Positions 43,303 through 52,200 of a stretch of 64,000 bases of DNA are shown in pieces. The notes under the pieces are model-generated. The model was given only the letters and a program-made list of their open reading frames with translations. It searched no databases and was not told the origin of the DNA. Location of the stretch: contig CAYHEC010000005.1 in assembly GCA_964355675.1 (NCBI GenBank), positions 84,005 through 148,004 of the forward strand, in the 5' to 3' direction. Origin of the DNA: CAMBDS01 sp964355675. GTDB lineage: Bacteria; Electryoneota; AABM5-125-24; Hatepunaeales; Hatepunaeaceae. The translations under genes were made by a program, and so were the position numbers. Numbering within the stretch: the stretch's first letter is position 1; every line of letters begins with the position of its first letter.

Positions 43303-44186
43303 CAGACCTCGCACCTAATGTGGCGAGCGAAAGTCATCGCCGCTCTGATACCATCGCCTATCGATATCCCGATCTGACGATAGAGACCATTCTTTACATC
43401 TCCAACTTTGATAATCCGCCCCTGTTCTTCCAGTTGTTCCATTTGATCCATTAACGTCGATGAGGCAAAGTCGAGATTAGGTCTCCTTCCAATCGCAATT
43501 AGAAGGTAGTCCACTTGTCCGGAAACGATTCCGCCAGACTTGTCCCATTTGGTGCTTAATCGCTTTCCAGCCAATTCAACCTCAACGAGTCTGAAATTAG
43601 GTTTATACTTTATATCAGAATTTCTGCTGGCTCGTCCCCAAAGCAAAGGTAAACATGAAATGTGATCGTTTTTATTATAGATGGTTACGGTATTATGAGT
43701 GGCGAGATTGAGGGCATAATCGAAAGCGGCGTCGCCTGCGCCGATAATGCCGACATGTTTACCGGTTACACCTCGCAAGTCTTTCACTTCATAAAAGACT
43801 CGTTTTCCAACCAGATCAGCAATCCCAGGCAGGTTGCTCTCTATCGGCACTGTTCCGGAAGCGATGATTACTCTGGAATAACATTGTTCACTGACGTCTG
43901 TTCTGACCAAGAACTTACTTTGCAGGTAATCGAGAAGCGTGACCTGTTCAAATCGAATCTTTACACCGCACGCCTTAATGTGACTCTGAAGCAAGGAGAC
44001 CATCCGCTCGCCGGTGAGTCCATTTGGAAAGCCGGGGTAGTTCTCGATGAGATTGGCATTATGAACCAACCCGCCAATATTACTTGCCTCGAACAAGATC
44101 GGTTCGATACCATAGCGCTTCAGTTGTATTGCCGACGCGATTCCGGCAGGGCCAGCGCCGATGATGGGGATTTGGAGGTTATTCAG
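43302..44186 (-). CDS. FAD/NAD(P)-dependent oxidoreductase, apparent CTG start, 294 aa
   Basis: The FAD-binding motif PIIGAGPAGIASAIQL lies upstream of the first conventional start codon: the only in-frame TTG, at 44096, is after it. In this frame a stop stands at 44222-44220, leaving CTG at 44186 (LNNLQIP...) or ATT 9 bases earlier; GAGGGTGG stands 9 bases before the CTG. Further motifs: NAD(P)-site GIIGAGDAAFDYALNL, IASGTVPIESNLPG and IAIGRRPNLDF. It has no CxxC, so it is a ferredoxin/bacilliredoxin-reductase-like flavoprotein. Its stop overlaps the radical SAM start. Confidence 0.85.
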   Translation of the reverse strand: MNNLQIPIIGAGPAGIASAIQLKRYGIEPILFEASNIGGLVHNANLIENYPGFPNGLTGERMVSLLQSHIKACGVKIRFEQVTLLDYLQSKFLVRTDVSEQCYSRVIIASGTVPIESNLPGIADLVGKRVFYEVKDLRGVTGKHVGIIGAGDAAFDYALNLATHNTVTIYNKNDHISCLPLLWGRASRNSDIKYKPNFRLVEVELAGKRLSTKWDKSGGIVSGQVDYLLIAIGRRPNLDFASSTLMDQMEQLEEQGRIIKVGDVKNGLYRQIGISIGDGIRAAMTFARHIRCEV

Positions 44187-44258
44187 ATTAAGAATCCACC
44201 CTCGACGTTATTTCCGACCAAGTATCCTAATTTCAACATACTCTATTCTGCATTTCCA

Positions 44259-45272
44259 TCAGTCCTCCTCCTTAAGCCGTCTTGACATCAACTCCATCGT
44301 CGCCTTGAGGGGATCAGCGTCCTCGAATAGAATGCGATGAACTTGTTCGGTAATCGGCATCTCGATTCCTTCCCGTTTGCCAAGAGCATACGTCGAAGCA
44401 GTCGTCCGCACACCCTCGGCGACCATCACCATGCCGGCAAGCACGTCCTTCAGAGTCCTTCCCTTCCCGATTTGTTCGCCGACATAACGGTTTCGCGAGT
44501 GACGGCTACAACAAGTCGTAATCAAGTCCCCCATCCCCGACAGTCCGGCAAAGGTCGAAGGTTTGCCGCCTAATTTTACGCCAAGTCGGCCAATTTCTGC
44601 AAGACCTCTGGTCAACAACGCTCCTTTGGTGTTGTCACCGAATCCCAGCCCGTCGGCAAGCCCTGCCGCTATCGCTACGACGTTCTTCAGCGACCCGCCA
44701 AGCTCAACTCCCACTACATCGTCGGACGAGTAGACCCGGAAACGATCGCTTGAAAGAAGCTTCTGTACCCGGTGGGCAGTTTCGATCTCAGTTGACGCCG
44801 CCACCACTGTCGATGGCAAACCCATGACGACTTCTTCAGCGTGGCTCGGCCCGGAGAGGACCGCGAACATGCTCGGGTCGAATTTATTCCTCCAGACGTC
44901 GCCGAGAACTTCAGACATGCGCATCAGACTGCCTTGCTCGACGCCTTTGGCGGCTGAGATCACAGTTACATCTTTACCTGGACCATCGGTCAAGTTTGCC
45001 GCAGTACTGCGAAAACCATGCGATGGAACGACCATTAAAATATATTCAGCGCCTGCGGTGGCTTGGTGAATATCGCCGGTGATCTCAAGATTGGGCGGGA
45101 AAGGGTAACCGGGGAGGAACTCCTTGTTCTCACGTTCCTTTTCCATTAATTTGACGGCGTCGGGACGGAACTCCCAAAGTGAAACCCTGTTTCCGGCCTT
45201 TGCCAGCATCAGGGCAAGCGTCGTCCCCCAACTTCCCGCGCCGAATACTGCTACTTTGGTATCAGGATACAT
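44259..45272 (-). CDS. gpsA: NAD(P)-dependent glycerol-3-phosphate dehydrogenase
   Basis: Makes sn-glycerol 3-phosphate for phospholipid synthesis from dihydroxyacetone phosphate. The 337-aa protein has the dinucleotide motif VAVFGAGSWGTTLALMLA, ISAAKGVEQ, LSGPSHAEEV, the catalytic region GGSLKNVVAIAAG and GLSGMGDLITTC. It overlaps the end of purM by 11 bases and the flavoprotein frame follows 73 bases downstream. Confidence 0.97.
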   Translation of the reverse strand: MYPDTKVAVFGAGSWGTTLALMLAKAGNRVSLWEFRPDAVKLMEKERENKEFLPGYPFPPNLEITGDIHQATAGAEYILMVVPSHGFRSTAANLTDGPGKDVTVISAAKGVEQGSLMRMSEVLGDVWRNKFDPSMFAVLSGPSHAEEVVMGLPSTVVAASTEIETAHRVQKLLSSDRFRVYSSDDVVGVELGGSLKNVVAIAAGLADGLGFGDNTKGALLTRGLAEIGRLGVKLGGKPSTFAGLSGMGDLITTCCSRHSRNRYVGEQIGKGRTLKDVLAGMVMVAEGVRTTASTYALGKREGIEMPITEQVHRILFEDADPLKATMELMSRRLKEED

Positions 45273-46266
45273 TTGGTTGAATCCCTCCTGCGACGATACG
45301 CCCGACTACGACAGGCTCCCCCCACTCTCCCCATGTCATTCCGATTGCCTTGCTCGCCATGTCAGGGCTTAATGCGGCAACCAAACCGATCCCCAAATTG
45401 AAGGTGCGACGCATGTCTTCTTCGGGGACTTTTCCAGTGCGTCGGATAAGGTCGAATATCGGTAGCTCTTGCCAGACGCCCCAATCAAATTCAGGCTTTA
45501 ATCCCTTGGGGATGATGCGTGAACTGTTGCCCTCGATACCGCCACCGGTGATATGCGCCAGTCCCTTCACTCCAAAATCTCGCTTCAATCGTCGAATCAC
45601 TTCAAGATAGCAACGATGCTCAGCAAGCAACGCGTCGGCAAGAGACCCATCCAGTTCGGGGAATGTTCTGTTAAAGCTGATATTCGCGTCATTGAAAACT
45701 CGTCTTGCCAGACTGAAGCCGTTTGTGTGAAGCCCGACCGATGGAAATCCGACGAGGATGTCTCCCTCGACGATAGTCTTCCCATCGATATACTCTTCCT
45801 GATCGACAACTCCGACGATGCAACCAACAAAATCAAGCTCACCTGGTACATAAACGCCGGGCAGTTCGGCGGTCTCGCCTCCGACGAGAGTTACTCCCCA
45901 GCGTTTGCAGGCGTCGATGGCTCCCCCGACCACTCGAATGGCGGCATCAGAGTCGAGTTTCCCCATGGCAATATAGTCAAGAAAGAACAGTGGCTCGGCT
46001 CCGCAGACCGCGATGTCACCGATGGCGTGGTGAACCATGTCGCGGCCGATGACCTCCCAACAGCCACAAGCCGCGGCGACCGAAGTTTTCGTGCCAACGC
46101 CATCAACCGATGAGACGATCAACGGCTTCTTATAACCTTCGAGATTAATGGGGAATGCGCCACCGAAATGGCCTATGGCGCTTCCGGATGCTCCCATCAA
46201 GCGCTTGATCCCGGCTACGACTTGTTCGCCGGCCGATATATCGACGCCGGCTGTACGATAATCCAT
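45262..46266 (-). CDS. purM: phosphoribosylformylglycinamidine cyclo-ligase (AIR synthetase)
   Basis: Closes the imidazole ring in purine synthesis using ATP. Signatures: YRTAGVDISAGEQVV, VSSVDGVGTKTSVA, GETAELPGVY and LAHITGGGIEGNSSRIIPKG. Length 334 aa is typical. It begins a minus-strand run (purM-gpsA-flavoprotein-radical SAM). Upstream, 46267-46430, is A/T-rich and contains the palindrome at 46355. Confidence 0.96.
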   Translation of the reverse strand: MDYRTAGVDISAGEQVVAGIKRLMGASGSAIGHFGGAFPINLEGYKKPLIVSSVDGVGTKTSVAAACGCWEVIGRDMVHHAIGDIAVCGAEPLFFLDYIAMGKLDSDAAIRVVGGAIDACKRWGVTLVGGETAELPGVYVPGELDFVGCIVGVVDQEEYIDGKTIVEGDILVGFPSVGLHTNGFSLARRVFNDANISFNRTFPELDGSLADALLAEHRCYLEVIRRLKRDFGVKGLAHITGGGIEGNSSRIIPKGLKPEFDWGVWQELPIFDLIRRTGKVPEEDMRRTFNLGIGLVAALSPDMASKAIGMTWGEWGEPVVVGRIVAGGIQPNVS

Positions 46267-46354
46267 AGTATTAAATTATATTGATTTAATTTTATGACAG
46301 ATTGTATTTAGTGTATCATTTAATATAATACAGATGCAGGCAAAACGAGAGCAC

Positions 46355-46382
46355 GTAGGGGCGCATTGCAATGCGCCCCTAC
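46355..46382. repeat. perfect palindrome with 14-base arms
   Basis: GTAGGGGCGCATTG joined directly to CAATGCGCCCCTAC. It lies between purM and the first PKD lipoprotein gene. It resembles other dispersed palindromes in the window in length and GC richness but has a different sequence. Confidence 0.7.
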
Positions 46383-46430
46383 ATTCCCATCTGATGGTTC
46401 GAAGTTGTCTTATGGTAATTTCGATTTAAA

Positions 46431-47645
46431 TTAATGCCACTCGACGCCGATATCGACTTTCATGCTGTCATGATCAACCGCATAAACTCCTCGAAAACCC
46501 TGCGCGAGCCTCAGCGCGTCGATGCAAAAATAGACTTGCCCCACTAACCTTCCATAGGGTGCAACTCCGATACCCAGATCATGAAAGTCGATTCGATATT
46601 CACGACTTCGAACAAGTTCTGCAGGGGATTCTGGTATCAATTCGACAGGAAGTTGATCTGAAGTCAGATTTAATAAAACATCGCCTCCGCCGAGCAAAGC
46701 CTGCCCATTCGGATCATACATTATTATAATAATATCAGGCCCCCCATCTGGATCCCAAGGATGTCCCAACGAATCTGCCCATGGAATCTGGTTGATTCTG
46801 ATCATCACTAAAGAGACATTCAGCGGCGAAACAGCCAGAACCTTGGTTACTGTATCCGATTTCGCAAGCGCACTATTCCGGGCTATAAGTGAGATTGGGT
46901 AATTGCCCGGCTGTTCAAAAAGTAATCTTGGATCGGTATCAGAAGAAAACCAGTCACCCGTAGTCTTCCAGAGGAACTCATCGGCGTACTGCGAGCGATT
47001 GTGCAGGGTGACATACGACCCAACAATGGTCTCCCCCGTCCAATCGAAATCGGCGATGGGATCAGCCCAGAAAATCGAGATTGTTTTGGTTATTGATCCT
47101 GTTTGGCGCGAGGACGCGAGGCTGGCGGTCAGGGTGACGCTGAAAGTCCCCGCCTCGTGGAAAACATGCACCGGATTAATTTCCAAAGAAGTGTCTCCGT
47201 CACCGAAATCCCATCGAAAGGTGTCGGCGTTCCGGGTCAAATTCTGGAAGCTTATCGCAGAGGAAGCGATTGTGTCGCCGCTCCATGAGAAATCAACCGC
47301 GGGGGGATCGGTCGTAATCGTTAGATATTGGCTTGCTACCCGCGCAGATCCGGTGCCGCTTTGGGTCGCTTTGAGCGTCACGAGGTAAGTTTTTGGTTCG
47401 GAATAAATATGAACTGGGTTTGTCTCAGGTGAGGTAGTCCCATCACCGAAATTCCAGAAAAATTCATCTGCGTTCTCTGAGCGATTCTCGAACCTGATTC
47501 TGGTTGGGGTAAGAGAATCGCCGCTCCAAGTGAAGGAGGCTGTCGGATCGAGTTGCGTGTTGGTGGGATTTTCCTTACCACAGCCCGTGAGGATGGCAAA
47601 GGTCAGACAAAGAAAGACTCTTGAAGCAGTTATATCTCTTCTCAT
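46431..47645 (-). CDS. lipoprotein with three PKD domains, 404 aa
   Basis: Lipobox LTFAILTGC gives a probable lipoprotein (Cys22). Three PKD-like Ig repeats follow, each with a form of FxWNFGDGTTSxExNPVHIYxExGTYxVTL (about residues 35-112, 116-195, 197-275). The last third (LVMIRINQIPWADSLGHPW, DPDGGPDIIIIMYDPNG) is a separate beta domain also present in the adjacent PKD lipoprotein. PKD modules mediate adhesion or spacing on the cell surface; no enzyme domain is apparent. Confidence 0.85.
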   Translation of the reverse strand: MRRDITASRVFLCLTFAILTGCGKENPTNTQLDPTASFTWSGDSLTPTRIRFENRSENADEFFWNFGDGTTSPETNPVHIYSEPKTYLVTLKATQSGTGSARVASQYLTITTDPPAVDFSWSGDTIASSAISFQNLTRNADTFRWDFGDGDTSLEINPVHVFHEAGTFSVTLTASLASSRQTGSITKTISIFWADPIADFDWTGETIVGSYVTLHNRSQYADEFLWKTTGDWFSSDTDPRLLFEQPGNYPISLIARNSALAKSDTVTKVLAVSPLNVSLVMIRINQIPWADSLGHPWDPDGGPDIIIIMYDPNGQALLGGGDVLLNLTSDQLPVELIPESPAELVRSREYRIDFHDLGIGVAPYGRLVGQVYFCIDALRLAQGFRGVYAVDHDSMKVDIGVEWH

Positions 47646-47801
47646 GTGAGTACCTGTACGATTCGTTGTTCATGTCAGCTTTGTATATATAGTTCTTTGA
47701 ATTATCTAAATATCGCGCCTGCCATACCCACTCGCTTGCCGCCAATATTGTTAGGCATTAGTGCTACTTTGACGCAAGTTGAGTGACTGCAAACTAATGT
47801 A

Positions 47802-48551
47802 CTACTCCCACTTTACAACAATCCGCACCCGAATAGTTCCACTTTGCAACGTAAAGATTCGTCCGTAGCCATTGCTCTCGACGAGAGCCCGGATTCGAAA
47901 GCTGACACTTCCGATCGTGTCGTTATAGTAGTCACTCGGACTGTTGCCGTCTTTATCAAGAATGTCGATACTGTAGTTAAAATCCCAATCAGAGAGATAG
48001 TACCCGGCACTGGAGAATTTCCAACCGACCGGAAGGAATTCAGGCCGCGTATCTTCGAAAGGGTAGCTGAAGGATTCTGACTCGTTCCGTCCCGATGGCT
48101 TTTTCAGGATAAAGTAAAGATCCGGGCCAGTCAGATCGTCCCACGCATTTCCGCTTGAATTGGTAAATGAGATTTGCTCGACGATGACGCTATCGAGTAG
48201 AAATCGACTGGGCATGATCGTGAGAGTCCGGGTCAGGCTGTCAACTCTGGAGGTGGAAGTCTCGGTTGCAATCAGTGTAACGCTTTGAACTCCGGAACCG
48301 CTGAATCCGAAAACGGGGTCGCTATTCGTAGAGAACAGACCGCCTGGGAAACGCCAGTAGTAACGGTCTGCATTAACAGAAAGGTTGTGAAATGCGAAAA
48401 CTGAGGGACCTGATTGGCTGGACCATGTAAAGTCGGCGACGGGTCCGTCGGGGCGGTTAGCTTTATCGACGCCACAACCAATGAAAACCAAGGCAGTGAC
48501 AAGAAGCAAAGTCTTGGCGATAGGGGAGGGGGAGAAAAAAAGTCTTGACAT
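47802..48551 (-). CDS. PKD-type lipoprotein, 249 aa
   Basis: Start at ATG 48551, which begins a lipoprotein signal (MSRLFFSPSPIAKTLLLVTALVFIGC). It carries one PKD-like domain (VADFTWSSQSGPSVFAFHNLS, RYYWRFPGG), then a C-terminal beta domain (SSGNAWDDLTGPDLYFILKKPSG) related to the end of the neighbouring 404-aa lipoprotein, and a closing IRVRIVVKWE strand. The two genes are tandem paralogues separated by 156 bases with no other feature seen. Confidence 0.8.
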   Translation of the reverse strand: MSRLFFSPSPIAKTLLLVTALVFIGCGVDKANRPDGPVADFTWSSQSGPSVFAFHNLSVNADRYYWRFPGGLFSTNSDPVFGFSGSGVQSVTLIATETSTSRVDSLTRTLTIMPSRFLLDSVIVEQISFTNSSGNAWDDLTGPDLYFILKKPSGRNESESFSYPFEDTRPEFLPVGWKFSSAGYYLSDWDFNYSIDILDKDGNSPSDYYNDTIGSVSFRIRALVESNGYGRIFTLQSGTIRVRIVVKWE

Positions 48552-48682
48552 GGAAATGTACTGCGTTAGCCTGACTCGTTTATAGAATATAGTCATATTG
48601 CTTTTACTTGGCAAGTGGGCGGCAAGTTCCGCAACGGGTAATTGTCAAGCAGACGTATAAACCTAAGCGTTACGAAATGAAG

Positions 48683-48706
48683 AACCCTCCGGTTTCCCGA
48701 AGGGTT
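48683..48706 (-). terminator. stem-loop after tRNA-Leu
   Basis: On the minus strand AACCCTTCGG, loop GAAA, CCGGAGGGTT forms a 10-bp stem (one G-T pair) with a stable GNRA tetraloop, 30 bases downstream of tRNA-Leu. The T-tail is weak (CTTCATTT). Confidence 0.65.
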
Positions 48707-48735
48707 TCATCCTTTTAGCCTTCATACTTCCAAAG

Positions 48736-48819
48736 TGCCGAGGGTCGGAATCGAACCGACATGTACTTGCGTACGGTGGATTTTGAGTCCACTGCGTCTA
48801 CCAATTTCACCACCCCGGC
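48736..48819 (-). tRNA. tRNA-Leu (anticodon CAA)
   Basis: Minus strand folds as a class II tRNA with acceptor GCCGGGG...CTCGGC and discriminator A, D-arm with AAATTGGTAGACGC, anticodon stem GTGGA/TCCAC with loop CTCAAAA (anticodon CAA), an extended variable arm and T-arm GGTTCGATTCC. CCA is not encoded. Confidence 0.95.
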
Positions 48820-48973
48820 AGTTCCAATCGCAAAAGTATAAAGTTATATCCGCGAGACCGCTTCCGCAATAACCAACGCCAGTCGTTCACGGGATTATCG
48901 AAAATTGACTTCACAGGACGATGAACCGCTTCATTTCAAACCCTTGGCTGGTCGAAACGCCGCACAATAAACA

Positions 48974-49216
48974 TCATTTTGAATGCGAGTGATGCGAATT
49001 AGAAAAAAGTTTCATTAGCGAGAAGTGAATCGCAAAAACGCCCACCATCACAATAAAAATAGTGAGTAACTCGTAAACAATCGACAATTCAATAGCTTCG
49101 CTGTTTGGCACATAGTCAGCTTTGGTATCGAAAATGATCCAAATTAAAATCAACTGAATCGTAATATGAACAACACTGATAGTTGTCCGAATTTGACGGC
49201 GTAATTCACTCCGCAT
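48974..49216 (-). CDS. small two-helix membrane protein, 80 aa, unrecognised
   Basis: CTGGAG stands eight bases before the ATG, a good ribosome site. The product has two hydrophobic helices (about residues 14-30 and 46-70: VVHITIQLILIWIIF and VYELLTIFIVMVGVFAIHF) and a His/Ser tail (NSHHSHSK). No family recognised. It lies alone between tRNA-Leu and the T9SS gene. Confidence 0.6.
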   Translation of the reverse strand: MRSELRRQIRTTISVVHITIQLILIWIIFDTKADYVPNSEAIELSIVYELLTIFIVMVGVFAIHFSLMKLFSNSHHSHSK

Positions 49217-49268
49217 GAATGTATCTCCAGTTATTTACAAACTTTAATCGATTGTTTAAGTTACGATC

Positions 49269-52200
49269 TCACTTTATCAAGTGAATCGTCGTTCGGCGTG
49301 TTTCAGCTCCGACACTCACAACAGCAATATATATGCCGGAACTCAGACGATCCGCATCGAGAGAAATATCGTGCTCGCCGGCACTCATCTCACCGAGATT
49401 CGATAGCAATACAACTCGTCCATGTAAGTCCGTTAAGGCTAAATTCACCAACCCAGCCATCGGTAATCGAACCGGCAAAATAGTCCTTCCGTTAAAAGGA
49501 TTAGGATAATTTGCCAATACATCAAAACGTGTGGGTACTGGTTCACCACCTCCGGGCGCTCGGTTAACCGGTTGTCCGACACCGACTCGGATCATAGGTT
49601 GTCCACTGGAAAAAGGCGCCCACCCTGACGCTGTCGTGAAGTAGAGATTTCTTTCACCATCGTTGGATGAAGCATCGACTCCTATCGAAGGCGCTCCCGG
49701 CGAAGCAGGTAAATAGTTCAATACAACCCAGAACGAACCTCCCAAGTCCGGGTCGAACTCCCAATGAGGTTGCTCGCGGCCAGGAAAGTGAAACCGCTCA
49801 ATACCTTCAACTGCTATCGGAGTTACCCGGTAATGGGTTCCTCCCCCGACCGGAACGCCATTGTCGTCCCCAGCGCACCAAACATCGACTGGTTGATTGC
49901 CACGATGATAAAAATCGATCCAGTAGGCTGAAACTCCTTCAAGCCCTGCTTCGATGGTAAACTTCGTAGCAAAGCGGTTATCCTCACCATTGAATGCGAC
50001 TACATAATATGCCTCTGATGAGCCGTCATCGTGGCGCATCTCCTCGACTTCAGGCTCTTCTCCGAGGTAGGTTCCTACACTGGCACTGCGCGGCCCCTCG
50101 AACTGCCCCTGATCTTCGAGTACGTAACCTGAAAGCGAATACTCAAACCACCCTCCCCAGTCAGCGCCCCCATGTTGAAACTCTCGGTCAGAATAACCTT
50201 CACGCCCCGGATCCACTGAAGTTAAAAGTTCGCCGTTTCGATAAATGTTGACGCCATCCCAGCCCCTTATCGCTGTGCTGTCCACGCCGATCTCTGGATC
50301 TCGCCACGACAGCAGTAATCCGTTTCTGTCCCGTACAATTGCCAAAGCAGAAGGAGCCAAAGGTGGTACGACCAAATTAATGGGTATATGAATCCGGGCA
50401 AACTGGCGCGGTTCGGTGACAATTGAAAACATGTTCTGAGGCCACCAGCCGTTGAAAATCGGGTTGCCTCCTTCGTCACGTTGCATAGCGAACAACCCGA
50501 GTCCGATGGTCCGGTCAGGGCCATATACCGCAATTTCTTCCGGGCCATGGAAGCCAAGTGGGATGGACATTTCAACTTCCACGCCCGAGCGGTTGTCACC
50601 AAAAGCAAGTGTAGGATTTTGGAAGATGAAGTACGGATCTGATGTATAAAGCCCACCGGACAGGGAACGATACCGCATATCCGGACCGTCGTTCCGCCAA
50701 TATCCCCAGTAGTTGCCCTCCGAGCCGTCGCGTTTTGCTGTCCATGCTCCATTACCGTCGTCATCGACATAAACGCCGAGGCCCATATTCTCTTCAAGAT
50801 CACTCATATTAAGGAATCTAACCGCGAGATATAATCGGTCATTTTGATCGCTGAATGCAATCCATGCTTCTACAGTTCCCGCCGTATCAGGAACATCATA
50901 ACCGAATACATCGGAAATGTCAAGATGCTCGGCCCCATTCCATTCCTCTGGATGCATTTCGCCGTCGATTTGTGGGAGCTGTTGAAGGGGTCGCAAGTCA
51001 ACGTCCCTAATAAGAAATTCATCCTCAAGCCAGCCGGTCGCTTCATCAGAATAATCACTCTCGCCATTCTCAAATATTGCCGTAATGCGGTAATAATAGC
51101 GATGAAGCGGAAATACAACCCTCCGATCAGCAAAGGTACTTGCGTCACCGTCCACCGTGCCAATTAGCGAATAAGGTCCCCCAGAAACTGGAGAACGATA
51201 GATATTAATCTCAAGTGCATCGTCGGTATCGTCACGGGCGGGGGGGATAAAATGTTCGTTCGAGGCATCCCAAGGTATCAAACCAACCAATTGTGGCTTG
51301 TCACCAGTCGCCGATTGTATCAGGTCATCACTTACGGTTTCATTGGTAAGTCGGCGTCCATTATAGGGATCCCAAGATAAAACTACCTGATTTCGAGCTC
51401 CCTCAGACGCTCGAAATTGAGTGGGAGGATCGCCAACAAGCCCGTCTTGGAAGGAAAAGTTGACCCCGAAAGTTGTATCGCCCGGAGTAATACCAACCTG
51501 TCGTTCTAACCGCCCCACACCTCTTTTCTCGCTAATAATGGTGAAATTGCCCCGCTCTGCAGTTTCGACTCTAACTGTGTATCTACCCTGATCATTGGTA
51601 AAGGCTGTATAAGGATTACCTATCGCACTCACCATTACGTCCGGAATCCCTTGATTTTGTTGATTTACGACTCGCCCCGTCGCAAATCCGCCTAAAAGGG
51701 CCAGTTCGATTAAATGAGCCTGCCCTCCCCGTCCGAACAGCCGGTTGTGAGTCGCCTTACCCCCGGCAATAAGGCGATTACCACCTCCCGAAATGCTAAC
51801 GCCTGCTAATGAACCATTCGTCGAAAGCGTGTAAAACGGAGTTCGGTTGTGCCGTTCATGTACTATAAGATCTGGCCGTTCATTATCAACATCGCCCCAG
51901 CTTACAGCCGCAACGACTGCCCCATCATTACTCATTTCGATTCCGGAAATCTCATCAGCCATGGGATCGGAAATCCAGAGAGGTTCTCCCAAACCGTATG
52001 TATCGAAAAGAGCGAGACGTCCCGCATACCGGTCATTGAAAAAATCTAATGTCCCAGCGGCGATTGTTCTACCGTCATCAGAAATGGAAACGCTTGTAAT
52101 CCAACTGGATACGGCTCCCCGAAAACTATAATGCCAAAGCTCATTAAATGTTTGTTCGGCACGGCTGAAAACTCGCAGTCTTCCGCTGAGTGAACCAGTG

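Noticed and set aside
43302..44096. TTG at 44096 as start of the flavoprotein
   Set aside because: It would cut off the FAD-binding motif, which lies upstream in the same frame.
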